Below are positions 50,986 to 60,045 of a stretch of 64,000 nt of DNA, in pieces (position 1 is the first letter of the stretch; every line of letters starts with the position of its first letter). This stretch comes from Shewanella fidelis ATCC BAA-318. Its GTDB lineage: Bacteria > Pseudomonadota > Gammaproteobacteria > Enterobacterales > Shewanellaceae. The notes under the pieces were generated by a model that saw only the letters and a program-made list of their open reading frames with translations, did no database searches and was not told the origin of the DNA. The position numbers and the translations under genes were made by a program. The stretch lies in the NCBI RefSeq assembly GCF_000518605.1, contig NZ_KI912459.1, positions 223,235-287,234 on the forward strand, in the 5' to 3' direction.

Positions 50986-52024
50986 GATTAGTGTAGAGGC
51001 GAAAACCGACATATCAGCGTTTAAGCCAAGTGATTTAACCGGCATTGAAAAAACCGCTATCTTACTGCTGAGCTTGAGCGAAAGTGATGCTGCGTCAATT
51101 TTAAAGCACCTTGAACCGAAACAGGTTCAAAAGGTCGGTATGGCAATGGCGGCAATGCAGGACTTTGGTCAAGAAAAAGTCATAGGTGTACACAAGCTAT
51201 TTCTCGATGACATTCAAAAGTACTCATCTATCGGCTTTAACAGTGAAGAGTTTGTGCGCAAGGCATTAACTGCAGCCTTAGGTGAAGATAAAGCGGGCAA
51301 TCTAATTGAACAGATCATTATGGGCAGCGGCGCCAAAGGTCTAGACTCGCTGAAATGGATGGACGCACGTCAAGTGGCGACCATTATTCAAAATGAACAC
51401 CCGCAGATCCAAACGATTGTGCTGTCATACTTAGAGCCTGATCAGGCCGCTGAGATTTTTGCCCAATTCCCTGAAAATACCCGCCTCGATCTAATGATGC
51501 GTATTGCTAACCTTGAAGAAGTGCAACCAGCGGCACTGCAAGAGCTTAACGATATCATGGAGAAACAGTTTGCTGGTCAAGGTGGTGCGCAAGCGGCGAA
51601 AATGGGCGGCTTAAAAGCTGCGGCGAATATTATGAACTACCTCGATACTGGGGTTGAAAGTCACTTGATGGAAACCATGCGTGAATCTGACGAAGAGATG
51701 GCGCAGCAAATTCAAGACTTGATGTTTGTGTTTGAAAACTTGACCGATGTTGATGATATGGGCATTCAGGTGCTACTGCGTGAAGTACAGCAAGATGTAC
51801 TAATGAAAGCGCTTAAAGGTGCTGACGATCAACTTAAAGAAAAACTGCTTGGTAACATGTCAAAACGTGCCGCTGAATTGCTGCGTGACGATTTAGAAGC
51901 GATGGGACCAATCCGCATTAGTGAAGTTGAAATTGCTCAAAAAGAGATCTTATCTATTGCACGTCGCTTAAGTGATGCAGGTGAAATCATGCTTGGCGGC
52001 GGTGGCGGTGAAGAGTTCCTATAA
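50975..52024 (+). CDS. fliG: Flagellar motor switch protein FliG
   Basis: 349 residues from ATG 50975 (MTNEIS). The longer frame at 50927 is an extension inside fliF and is rejected. LTGIEKTAILLLSLSESDAASILKHLEPKQVQKVG is the N-terminal signature. The C-terminal torque helix with charged residues (VLLREVQQDVLMKALKGADDQLKEKLLGNMSKRAAELLRDDLE) is intact. FliG joins MS ring and C ring and meets the stator. Its stop and the fliH start share a base (TAATG). Confidence 0.97.
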   Translation: MTNEISVEAKTDISAFKPSDLTGIEKTAILLLSLSESDAASILKHLEPKQVQKVGMAMAAMQDFGQEKVIGVHKLFLDDIQKYSSIGFNSEEFVRKALTAALGEDKAGNLIEQIIMGSGAKGLDSLKWMDARQVATIIQNEHPQIQTIVLSYLEPDQAAEIFAQFPENTRLDLMMRIANLEEVQPAALQELNDIMEKQFAGQGGAQAAKMGGLKAAANIMNYLDTGVESHLMETMRESDEEMAQQIQDLMFVFENLTDVDDMGIQVLLREVQQDVLMKALKGADDQLKEKLLGNMSKRAAELLRDDLEAMGPIRISEVEIAQKEILSIARRLSDAGEIMLGGGGGEEFL

Positions 52025-52995
52025 TGACTGAACCTAAAAAGCCTCAAGGGGCGAGCCTGATTAGTGAGGATGAGTTTGGCCATTGGGAACTGCCTGATAT
52101 AAGTCAGGAGCTGGACCCGCAATCACTGAATATGTTTGGCCGCAATAGTCTACAGCTAGCGGAAGATGAAGTCGCAGAAGCGGAAACTATATTGCCGCCG
52201 ACCTTAAGTGAAATTGAAGATATTCGCGCCCACGCAGAACAAGAAGGTTTTACTGAAGGGCAAGAAAGAGGCTTTAACGAAGGTCTAGAAAAAGGCCGTT
52301 TACAAGGTTTAGAAGAAGGTCATACAGAAGGCTTCGCACAAGGACAGCAACAAGGTTTTGATGCTGGTCTACAAGCTGCAACAGAGATGGTCAGTCGTTT
52401 TGAGCAGTTAATTGCTCAATTTGAAGCACCGCTGGCAATTCTTGATACTGAAATTGAGAAAGAGTTGCTAGCAACCAGTATGACATTAGCCAAAGTGGTT
52501 ATTGGTCATGAACTTAAAACCTATCCTGAACATATCTTAGCGGCGCTGCGTCAAGGTGTTGACTCATTGCCAATCAAACAGCAAAAAGTAAATCTTCGCC
52601 TTGCCCCTAGCGATCAAGAGTTGGTAACAGAGCTGTATTCGCAGGCTCAATTAGAACGCAATGGTTGGGAAATTGAAATCGACCCAAGTTTAACTCCCGG
52701 CGATTGCATTATAGATAGTGGTCGTAGTCATATTGATATGACGGTCGAAACACGTATGCAGCATGTATTCAACGAGCTTGATAAACATCAGCAAGATTTG
52801 ACTCAATTAAAAGAGCAACAGCAACAGGCATTGTTGGCCGCAAGAGAACACAAGGTGGCTGAAGCGACGCAAACTGACGCTACTCAGAACAATGCGCCTA
52901 ATCTTAGTGACAATAGCCAAAGTAGCGACCAAGACGCTGCATTAACCAGTAATGAAGGTGAGCATGACAACACGGTCGCACCAACTGCGCAGTAA
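52024..52995 (+). CDS. fliH: Flagellar export ATPase regulator FliH
   Basis: 323 residues, with a Glu/Gly/Gln repeat stretch (residues 75-115, FTEGQERGFNEGLEKGRLQG and similar GxxxG spacing) typical of FliH. The C-terminal half matches FliH (LLATSMTLAKVVIGHELKTYPEHILAALRQGVDSLP, then DCIIDSGRSHIDMTVETR). The C-terminal 65 residues form an acidic, Asn/Gln/Ser-rich tail of unknown role. It is longer than E. coli FliH (about 235). It binds FliI and FliJ in the export complex. Confidence 0.93.
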   Translation: MTEPKKPQGASLISEDEFGHWELPDISQELDPQSLNMFGRNSLQLAEDEVAEAETILPPTLSEIEDIRAHAEQEGFTEGQERGFNEGLEKGRLQGLEEGHTEGFAQGQQQGFDAGLQAATEMVSRFEQLIAQFEAPLAILDTEIEKELLATSMTLAKVVIGHELKTYPEHILAALRQGVDSLPIKQQKVNLRLAPSDQELVTELYSQAQLERNGWEIEIDPSLTPGDCIIDSGRSHIDMTVETRMQHVFNELDKHQQDLTQLKEQQQQALLAAREHKVAEATQTDATQNNAPNLSDNSQSSDQDAALTSNEGEHDNTVAPTAQ

Positions 52996-54304
52996 GCTTG
53001 CATTACACCAACAAAAGATACATCCCTTTGTGGTTGAAGCAAGCGGTCAACTGGTGCGGGTTGTTGGTTTAACGTTAGAGGCAACCGGCTGTCGAGCTGC
53101 CGTTGGCAGTTTGTGCGCCATTGAAACCATGGCGGGTGACTTAATCGCAGAAGTGATTGGCTTTGACGATCAGCTACTGTATCTGATGCCAATTGAAGAG
53201 CTACGCGGTGTGCTTCCAGGCGCTAAAGTCACTCCGCTTGGGCAGCAGTCTGGTTTAAATGTTGGTTTGTCTTTATTAGGTCGAGTACTCGATGGAAGCG
53301 GCCAGCCAATCGATGGCTTAGGTAATTTAAAAACCGACCAAAAGGCATCGACTCATGTTGCTGCAATCAATCCTCTTGCAAGACGAGCTATCAGTGAACC
53401 GCTTGACGTTGGTGTAAGAGCGATTAACGCTATGCTAACCGTTGGTAAGGGCCAACGTATGGGCTTATTTGCCGGCTCAGGTGTGGGTAAAAGTGTGCTC
53501 CTTGGCATGATGACTCGTGGCACAAATGCCGACATCATTGTGGTTGGCTTAGTCGGTGAGCGTGGCCGAGAAGTAAAAGAGTTTATTGAAGAGATTTTAG
53601 GGCCAGAAGGACGAGCTCGCTCAGTGGTGGTTGCTGCGCCCGCAGACACGTCACCGTTAATGCGGCTTCGCGCCTGTGAAACCTCTACCCGTATTGCCGA
53701 GTATTTTCGAGATTTAGGCTATAACGTATTGTTGTTAATGGATAGCTTAACTCGTTATGCACAAGCACAACGTGAAATTGCACTCGCGGTTGGCGAACCG
53801 CCTGCGACTAAAGGTTATCCGCCTTCAGTGTTTGCCAAGTTGCCAAAATTGGTTGAACGCGCGGGTAACGGCGGTGGTAAGCAAGGTTCAATTACGGCTT
53901 TTTATACGGTATTAACAGAAGGTGATGATCTGCAAGATCCTATTGCTGACGCCTCGCGGGCAATTTTAGATGGTCACATCGTACTATCGCGCCAACTCGC
54001 AGACTCTGGCCATTATCCAGCAATCGATATTGAAGCATCTATTAGTCGAGTCGCACCTATGGTGATCAGTGCAGAGCATCTTGAAGCGATGCGTAAAGTG
54101 AAGCAGGTTTACTCGCTTTATCAGCAAAATAAAGATCTCATCTCCATTGGCGCCTACAGTCAAGGCAGTGATCCACGTATCGATAACGCCATTCGTTTAC
54201 AGCCTGCAATGAATGCATTTTTACGTCAAACCATGAAAGACTCAGTCACCTTTGAAAGCAGCGCGCTAATGTTGAGTCAAATGGGGGCGCAATGCCAAGT
54301 GTAA
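52964..54304 (+). CDS. fliI: Flagellar export ATPase FliI
   Basis: 446 residues from ATG 52964, which has AGGTGA upstream. An ATG at 52952 is a possible alternative. Walker A is GLFAGSGVGKSVLLG, Walker B LLLMDSLTRYAQAQREIAL and the family signature PPATKGYPPSVFAKLPKLVERAG. It powers unloading of substrates at the export gate. The start overlaps the fliH tail by about 30 bases. fliJ follows after 27 bases. Confidence 0.97.
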   Translation: MTTRSHQLRSKLALHQQKIHPFVVEASGQLVRVVGLTLEATGCRAAVGSLCAIETMAGDLIAEVIGFDDQLLYLMPIEELRGVLPGAKVTPLGQQSGLNVGLSLLGRVLDGSGQPIDGLGNLKTDQKASTHVAAINPLARRAISEPLDVGVRAINAMLTVGKGQRMGLFAGSGVGKSVLLGMMTRGTNADIIVVGLVGERGREVKEFIEEILGPEGRARSVVVAAPADTSPLMRLRACETSTRIAEYFRDLGYNVLLLMDSLTRYAQAQREIALAVGEPPATKGYPPSVFAKLPKLVERAGNGGGKQGSITAFYTVLTEGDDLQDPIADASRAILDGHIVLSRQLADSGHYPAIDIEASISRVAPMVISAEHLEAMRKVKQVYSLYQQNKDLISIGAYSQGSDPRIDNAIRLQPAMNAFLRQTMKDSVTFESSALMLSQMGAQCQV

Positions 54305-54331
54305 TCAAGTGGCTATTGCTAGAGTGGCATC

Positions 54332-54772
54332 ATGGCTAGACCAGATCCCTTACATTTAGTATTAAAGTTGGCGACTGATGCTGAAGAACAAGCGTCGATG
54401 CAACTACGTTCAGCCGAGTTTGAGCTGCAAAAGCGCCAAGGGCAACTTACGGCCTTGCAAAATTATCGCCTCGACTATATGAAGCAGATGGAGCAGCAGC
54501 AAGGCCTGAGTATTAGTGCCAGTAATTATCATCAGTTTCACCAGTTTGTGCGCCAAGTTGATACAGCTATTGGCCAGCAAGTACATGCGGTTAAAGAAGC
54601 TGAGAATCAAAAACAACATCGTCAGGTGAATTGGCAGGCTAAACAGCAAAAGCGTAAAGCTGTTGAGCTGTTACTTGCTAATAAGGCTGAAAAAGCCAAG
54701 CTCGCTGAGCTGCGAAGCGAACAAAAGATGATAGATGAGTTTGCCTCGCAACAGTTTTTCCGTAAACGCTAG
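54332..54772 (+). CDS. fliJ: Flagellar export protein FliJ
   Basis: 146 residues, a long coiled coil rich in Gln, Lys and Glu, as in FliJ. The start MARPDPLHLVLKLATDAEEQASMQLRSAEFELQKRQGQL is family-like. FliJ sits in the FliI hexamer and helps couple the ATPase to the FlhA gate. It is the last gene of the fliE-J block. A new sigma54 promoter 90 bases downstream serves fliK. Confidence 0.9.
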   Translation: MARPDPLHLVLKLATDAEEQASMQLRSAEFELQKRQGQLTALQNYRLDYMKQMEQQQGLSISASNYHQFHQFVRQVDTAIGQQVHAVKEAENQKQHRQVNWQAKQQKRKAVELLLANKAEKAKLAELRSEQKMIDEFASQQFFRKR

Positions 54773-54862
54773 CTTCACGTCGCAACCCCTCAACTTTTCC
54801 AATCCTTGATTGCAATGCTTACCAACACAGCCTGTGGTGATGTTGAATGTGATACAAATATT

Positions 54863-54878
54863 TGGCATCAGTATTGCA
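54863..54878 (+). promoter_or_regulatory. Sigma54 promoter for fliK operon
   Basis: TGGCATCAGTATTGCA, GG and GC ten bases apart. The last base of TTGCT and one of TGGCAC differ. It lies in the only long gap of the fliE-flhB run. Confidence 0.65.
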
Positions 54879-54935
54879 TTCAATAATCGATAATATGGCT
54901 ATAAAGCCGTTATTTTGACTGAGTAACCCCTAGGT

Positions 54936-56504
54936 TTGGTTAGATTGGTTAACGCTGATGGAGATAGCATACAGCAAATGAGCAATATTTTACTTAATAG
55001 CCCAGATCAAGCGCAGAAGGCCAGCTTATCAAGCAGTAAGGCAGGTGTAGAGGCTAATGCTAACCCTATTGCTGGCAACGGTAGCAGTTTTTCTAGTGAG
55101 TTAGAAAAAGCGGCTAATGTGGAAGCTGTTAATGGCGATTATCAGCAGCCGAAAGCTGAAGCGTCAAAACAACATGAGTCAGACAAGCAAGATCTAGCTA
55201 GTGCAGAGACGTTAACAGACGCTGCAGAACAACAGATTGCTGATACAGAACCAGCAGCCAAAGATGATGTTAGCCATGTACTGGCGCAGATTAATTTGGC
55301 GAGTCAATTTTCAGCAGAAGCTGAGGCTAATTCTCAACTTGCCGCTAACGGCGAAAGTTTGCCGTTAACAAGTGATGCTTTATCAAGCGAAGCGGCGACT
55401 GATGAGCTTGTGGATGTCAGTGTCGATGATCTACCTGATGAGGTATTACTGACACTGAGCATGCAGTCGGGGTTAACTGAACAAGAACTATCACAGCTAT
55501 CTGAGTCAGAACTAAAAGCACTGTTACAGCAAAATCAGCTTATTGATAGCAACGGCCAACCAACGCCAGAATTATTGGCAGCAATATCTGCATCAACGTT
55601 GAGCGGTGCTAATAGCGGCAACCAGTCAATTGGTGGCAATGGTGTAACCGCGAATGAGCTGCTTGCAACAGCAGACAAAAATGGCGCTGATGCTAAGCAA
55701 GATGCATCGAATTTGACGGGGCAAAGTAAATTACCAAATGAAAATAAAGACCTGTTTGGTAAAGAACTTAATCTAGCTGGAGCTAATCAGGCTTCAGAGT
55801 CTCTAAAGCAAACGAAAAACAGTGAATTAAGTGCTAATGCTGCAGTTGCCAATCAAACTGTGGTTACTGCCGCGGCAGAGCAATTAAAAAATGCCGAGCT
55901 AACAGTACGCATGAGCGCAACAGAGGCTGGGCTTGAAGCTAATTTAGATAGTGAACTTAGCGCTGTTTCCGACAGCAAATCACTCTCGGCGCTACAGCAA
56001 CAGTTACAACAAACAACAGCTAATAGACAAGAGCTGCCGCAGCTGCATGCGTCATTAAAACAAGCTGGCGAAGTTACCCCATCAATGCAGCAGATGATCC
56101 AGCGTTTTGCCCCTGTGATGAATCAACAATTGATTACCATGGTGAGTAATGGCTTACAGCAAGCTGAGATCCGCCTTGATCCTCCAGAGCTTGGGCAGAT
56201 GATGGTGCGTATTCAAGTGCAGGGCGATAACACACAAGTGCAATTTCAGGTCGCACAGCATCAAACCCGCGATTTGGTCGAGCAAGCAATGCCAAGATTA
56301 AGGGAGATGTTAGCTGAGCAGGGCATGCAACTTACCGATGGCCAAGTGTCGCATGGAAATGGCGGTCAAGGACAAGGTGAGGGCACAAGCGAACATGGAA
56401 ATGGCTCCGGAACGCACGATGTGGATGAAATTTCAGCAGAAGATATGCTGGCGAGGTCAAATCTATCAACAAGTTCTGTTTCAGGTATAGATTATTACGC
56501 ATAA
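54936..56504 (+). CDS. fliK: Flagellar hook-length control protein FliK
   Basis: 522 residues from TTG 54936. The true start is unsure, and an ATG at 54978 (MSNILLNSPDQ) is the main alternative, though neither has a good Shine-Dalgarno sequence. Most of the protein is low-complexity Gln/Ala/Ser/Asn sequence. The C-terminal domain (ELRLDPPELGQMMVRIQVQGD-type segment, here EIRLDPPELGQMMVRIQVQG near residue 415) is the conserved FliK core that flips the FlhB gate. The tail is Gly-rich. It heads fliK-L-M-N-O-P-Q-R behind a sigma54 promoter. Confidence 0.93.
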   Translation: MVRLVNADGDSIQQMSNILLNSPDQAQKASLSSSKAGVEANANPIAGNGSSFSSELEKAANVEAVNGDYQQPKAEASKQHESDKQDLASAETLTDAAEQQIADTEPAAKDDVSHVLAQINLASQFSAEAEANSQLAANGESLPLTSDALSSEAATDELVDVSVDDLPDEVLLTLSMQSGLTEQELSQLSESELKALLQQNQLIDSNGQPTPELLAAISASTLSGANSGNQSIGGNGVTANELLATADKNGADAKQDASNLTGQSKLPNENKDLFGKELNLAGANQASESLKQTKNSELSANAAVANQTVVTAAAEQLKNAELTVRMSATEAGLEANLDSELSAVSDSKSLSALQQQLQQTTANRQELPQLHASLKQAGEVTPSMQQMIQRFAPVMNQQLITMVSNGLQQAEIRLDPPELGQMMVRIQVQGDNTQVQFQVAQHQTRDLVEQAMPRLREMLAEQGMQLTDGQVSHGNGGQGQGEGTSEHGNGSGTHDVDEISAEDMLARSNLSTSSVSGIDYYA

Positions 56505-56578
56505 GCAGGTAACCTATAGCAAATAACAAGATCCGCTGAAGGCATGTAACCTAATTGGCGTAGCGATGGAGAAGCTAA

Positions 56579-57097
56579 ATGGCTGAAGAAGCAAGCTTAG
56601 AGCTAGAAGACAGAACCGAGCCAAAAAGTAAAAAGAAGCTGATTTTATTTGGTGCAATAGGTGTTGTGCTTATTATCATTATTGCTGTTACGGCATGGAT
56701 GTTATTGAGTTCAGATGAAGCACCTGTTGAAACAACCGGCGAAGAAGTGGTTGCAGAGCAAACGGTAAATAGCAATAAAGAAGCATTTTACGCGGCAATG
56801 CCAAGACCTTTTTTATTCAACTTGTCTGATAATGGCCGCACCCGCTTAGTTGAAATAAAAGTGCAGCTTATGGTGCGCGGCAATGACGACGACACCCTGA
56901 TTAAGAAACATATTCCGTTAATTGAAGACGCATTACTGACCACTTTTAGTAGCGCTGATATTCAAAAAATGAGCTCGCCAGCAGGTAAAGACGAACTGCG
57001 TTTGTTGGCATTGAGAAATGTACAAAATACGCTGCAACCTGTAACGGGGCGCACAGTGGTTGAAAAAGTATTGTTTACTGGTTTTGTGATGCAATAA
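56579..57097 (+). CDS. fliL: Flagellar basal-body protein FliL
   Basis: 172 residues. One membrane segment is near residues 22-45 (LILFGAIGVVLIIIIAVTAWMLL), with a charged cytoplasmic N-terminus before it. The periplasmic part has FLFNLSDNGRTRLVEIKVQLMVRG, FliL-like, and ends in VVEKVLFTGFVMQ. FliL surrounds stator units and supports their activity. The ATG follows a GAGAAG sequence, and 74 bases separate it from fliK. Confidence 0.94.
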   Translation: MAEEASLELEDRTEPKSKKKLILFGAIGVVLIIIIAVTAWMLLSSDEAPVETTGEEVVAEQTVNSNKEAFYAAMPRPFLFNLSDNGRTRLVEIKVQLMVRGNDDDTLIKKHIPLIEDALLTTFSSADIQKMSSPAGKDELRLLALRNVQNTLQPVTGRTVVEKVLFTGFVMQ

Positions 57098-57164
57098 GCA
57101 TCAACAGTAAGCGTATGAAAATAACCGTTTAAAGAAAGTAAGGTTTTAAAGTGAAGGCGATATC

Positions 57165-58193
57165 GTGAGTGACTTATTAAGCCAAGACGAAATTGATGCG
57201 CTGCTCCATGGCGTCGACGATGTTGAAGAAGACATTATTGACGATAATGAGCTAGACGCACGCTCCTATGATTTTTCGTCGCAAGACAGAATTGTTCGCG
57301 GTCGCATGCCAACGCTTGAGATCGTTAACGAACGTTTTGCGCGTCATTTACGGATCAGCATGTTTAACATGATGCGTCGCGCCGCAGAAGTATCGATTAA
57401 CGGCGTACAAATGCTGAAATTTGGTGAGTACGTACATACCTTGTTTGTACCTACTAGCCTGAATATGGTGCGTTTTAGCCCGCTTAAAGGTACGGCATTA
57501 ATCACCATGGAAGCGCGCCTAGTATTTATCCTAGTTGATAACTTTTTTGGTGGTGATGGCCGTTTTCATGCCAAAATTGAGGGCCGTGAGTTTACTCCTA
57601 CTGAGCGTCGTATCGTGCAGTTATTGCTGAAAATAATCTTTGAAGATTATAAAGATGCATGGGCGCCGGTGATGGACGTACAGTTCGATTATCTCGATTC
57701 CGAAGTTAACCCCGCAATGGCCAATATTGTTAGCCCTACCGAAGTTGTCGTTGTGAGCTCATTTCATATTGAAGTTGATGGCGGTGGTGGTGATTTCCAT
57801 ATCACTATGCCGTATTCCATGATTGAGCCGATCCGCGAACTACTTGATGCCGGTGTACAAAGTGACACCCAAGATACAGATATGCGCTGGTCACAAGCAT
57901 TACGTGACGAGATCATGGATGTTGATGTAGGTATCGATGCCACAGTCGTTGAACACAAAGTCACATTAAGAGAAGTGCTTGAGTTTAAAGCTGGCGATGT
58001 GATCCCGGTAGAGCTACCAGAACATATTATTTTGAAGGTTGAGGATTTACCCACTTACCGTTGTAAGATGGGGCGCTCAAAGGAAAATCTCGCATTAAAG
58101 ATCTGTGAGCAGATCCCTCGACCAGAAACCGTTAAAACAGAATTGCAGCTTGTCACTCACAAAGGGCGAGCGCGTGAACGCTCAGAGATATAA
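57165..58193 (+). CDS. fliM: Flagellar motor switch protein FliM
   Basis: 342 residues starting at GTG 57165. The N-terminal CheY-binding motif LLSQDEIDALLHGV is present, followed by the FliM core (DRIVRGRMPTLEIVNERFARHLRISMFNMMRRAAEVSI) and a C-terminal SpoA-like domain (VEDLPTYRCKMGRSKENLALKI). FliM forms the C ring with FliG and FliN and receives the chemotaxis signal. fliN follows after 12 bases. Confidence 0.97.
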   Translation: MSDLLSQDEIDALLHGVDDVEEDIIDDNELDARSYDFSSQDRIVRGRMPTLEIVNERFARHLRISMFNMMRRAAEVSINGVQMLKFGEYVHTLFVPTSLNMVRFSPLKGTALITMEARLVFILVDNFFGGDGRFHAKIEGREFTPTERRIVQLLLKIIFEDYKDAWAPVMDVQFDYLDSEVNPAMANIVSPTEVVVVSSFHIEVDGGGGDFHITMPYSMIEPIRELLDAGVQSDTQDTDMRWSQALRDEIMDVDVGIDATVVEHKVTLREVLEFKAGDVIPVELPEHIILKVEDLPTYRCKMGRSKENLALKICEQIPRPETVKTELQLVTHKGRARERSEI

Positions 58194-58205
58194 GGTAAAA
58201 CAATA

Positions 58206-58583
58206 ATGAGTACAGATACGGATGATTGGGCTGCAGCAATGGCTGAGCAAGCCATTGAAGAAGCAAAGGCAGTAGAGTTGGACGAGTTTAGTAACGATAG
58301 TAAGCCATTGAGCGAAGAGGAAGCATCAAAGCTTGATGCAATTATGGATATTCCAGTTACGATTTCGATGGAAGTTGGTCGTAGCTTCATCAACATCCGT
58401 AACTTACTGCAACTAAACCAAGGCTCAGTTGTTGAGCTTGATCGCGTTGCCGGTGAGCCACTTGATGTTATGGTAAACGGTACCTTGATTGCTCATGGCG
58501 AAGTAGTTGTTGTTAATGACAAATTCGGCATACGTTTAACTGACGTGATTAGCCAAACAGAGCGAATTAAAAAGCTAAAATAA
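58206..58583 (+). CDS. fliN: Flagellar motor switch protein FliN
   Basis: 125 residues. An acidic N-terminal tail precedes the SpoA domain (KLDAIMDIPVTISMEVGRSFINIRNLLQLNQGSVVELDRVAGEPLDVMVNG family signature, residues 52-115). It makes the base of the C ring. The ATG is 12 bases after fliM. Confidence 0.97.
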   Translation: MSTDTDDWAAAMAEQAIEEAKAVELDEFSNDSKPLSEEEASKLDAIMDIPVTISMEVGRSFINIRNLLQLNQGSVVELDRVAGEPLDVMVNGTLIAHGEVVVVNDKFGIRLTDVISQTERIKKLK

Positions 58584-58603
58584 TAAAGTAGTAGGGATTG
58601 TTG

Positions 58604-59002
58604 ATGAGCTTTCACTTGGTTTTAGCCAGTCTTGCTGGTGCAGAGACGCAGCTAGACACTGCGGCCAATGTTAGTAGCACTAGTGGTAGTTCTGCCTCAA
58701 GTATTGCAACGTTATCGAGTATGGTTGGTGGCTTGATTGTTGTTTTAGTGCTTATTTTCTTTTTGGCTTACTTAGTCAAACGTTTTAATTTAGTACCGAG
58801 TAGCCAAGGGGTACTAAAAACGATTGCTGTGACGCCGTTAGGCCAAAAAGAGAAGTTGGTTTTGGTTGAAGTGGGTGGTCAACAATACCTACTCGGTGTG
58901 ACCCCAAATCAAGTTAGCTTAGTCGATAAACTCGCGCAGCCTGTTGAAGTCTCAACAGAGTCCTTTGCCACCCGCCTAAAACAAGCGAAGCAATCACAAT
59001 GA
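58604..59002 (+). CDS. fliO: Flagellar export gate assembly protein FliO
   Basis: 132 residues from ATG 58604, behind AGGG. A TTG at 58598 is less likely. One membrane segment lies near residues 40-65 (MVGGLIVVLVLIFFLAYLV). The cytoplasmic domain matches FliO (KTIAVTPLGQKEKLVLVEVGGQQYLLGVTPNQVSLV). FliO assists FliP assembly. Its stop overlaps the fliP start (ATGA). Confidence 0.93.
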   Translation: MSFHLVLASLAGAETQLDTAANVSSTSGSSASSIATLSSMVGGLIVVLVLIFFLAYLVKRFNLVPSSQGVLKTIAVTPLGQKEKLVLVEVGGQQYLLGVTPNQVSLVDKLAQPVEVSTESFATRLKQAKQSQ

Positions 59003-59745
59003 TCAAATGGATGTTAATCATTGCCAGTTTGGCATTATCGTTTTCAGCGCCTGCATTGGCTGAAAACGGTATTTTGCCCGCGGTAACCGTATCAACCGGC
59101 AGTGACGGTTCAACGCAATACTCTGTGACTATGCAGATCTTATTGCTGATGACCGCGCTGAGTTTTATTCCAGCTATGGTCATTATGTTGACCTCATTCA
59201 CCCGCATCATTGTGGTGTTGTCTATTTTGCGTCAAGCAATTGGCTTACAGCAAACTCCTTCAAATCAGGTACTGATCGGCATTAGCATGTTTTTGACATT
59301 TTTTATCATGTCGCCAGTCTTCGATAAAATTTATGATCAGGCGGTGCAGCCCTATATTGAGCAAGGCATGCCGTTGCAACAAGCTTTTACTGCAGGCCAA
59401 GGGCCGCTAAAAGATTTTATGTTAGCGCAAACTCGGCTAACAGATTTAAACACCTTCATTGAAATCTCAGGTTATCAAAATATCAATGAACCTGAAGATG
59501 CACCGATGACAGTGATTATCCCTGCATTTATTACCAGTGAGCTAAAAACAGCGTTTCAAATTGGCTTTATGCTGTTCGTGCCTTTTTTGGTACTCGACTT
59601 AGTGGTAGCCAGTATTTTGATGGCAATGGGTATGATGATGCTATCGCCAATGATTGTATCTTTACCCTTTAAGATCATGCTGTTTGTGTTAGTCGATGGC
59701 TGGAGTCTGGTCATGGGCACGCTAGCAAACAGTTTTGGATTGTAG
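58999..59745 (+). CDS. fliP: Flagellar export gate protein FliP
   Basis: 248 residues. A cleavable signal sequence is at the N-terminus (LALSFSAPALAENG). Then come the conserved FliP segments LLLMTALSFIPAMVIMLTSFTRIIVVLSILRQAIG and IGFMLFVPFLVLDLVVASILMAMGMMMLSP, with four membrane segments. Five FliP, four FliQ and one FliR make the export channel. The start overlaps fliO by four bases, and fliQ follows after seven bases. Confidence 0.97.
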   Translation: MIKWMLIIASLALSFSAPALAENGILPAVTVSTGSDGSTQYSVTMQILLLMTALSFIPAMVIMLTSFTRIIVVLSILRQAIGLQQTPSNQVLIGISMFLTFFIMSPVFDKIYDQAVQPYIEQGMPLQQAFTAGQGPLKDFMLAQTRLTDLNTFIEISGYQNINEPEDAPMTVIIPAFITSELKTAFQIGFMLFVPFLVLDLVVASILMAMGMMMLSPMIVSLPFKIMLFVLVDGWSLVMGTLANSFGL

Positions 59746-59752
59746 GTAAGCC

Positions 59753-60022
59753 ATGAGTCCTGAAGCACTGATAGACATCTTTCGCGAAGCATTGGCTGTG
59801 ATTGTTATCATAGTCTCAATGATTATTGTACCGGGACTGATTATTGGTCTTATTGTTGCGGTATTTCAGGCCGCTACGTCAATCAACGAACAAACCTTGA
59901 GCTTTTTACCTCGTTTGCTAACCACCTTACTGGCCTTGATGTTAATGGGGCATATGTTGGTACAGATGATGATGGACTTCTTTTACCAGATGGTGGATAT
60001 GATCCCCCAAGTGATAGGCTAA
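59753..60022 (+). CDS. fliQ: Flagellar export gate protein FliQ
   Basis: 89 residues, the standard length, with two long hydrophobic helices (VIVIIVSMIIVPGLIIGLIVAVFQAATSINEQTLSFLPRL is diagnostic). It packs around FliP in the export gate. It lies between fliP and fliR as usual. Confidence 0.97.
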   Translation: MSPEALIDIFREALAVIVIIVSMIIVPGLIIGLIVAVFQAATSINEQTLSFLPRLLTTLLALMLMGHMLVQMMMDFFYQMVDMIPQVIG

Positions 60023-60045
60023 CTCATGAAAGTGCTAGGTTAACG

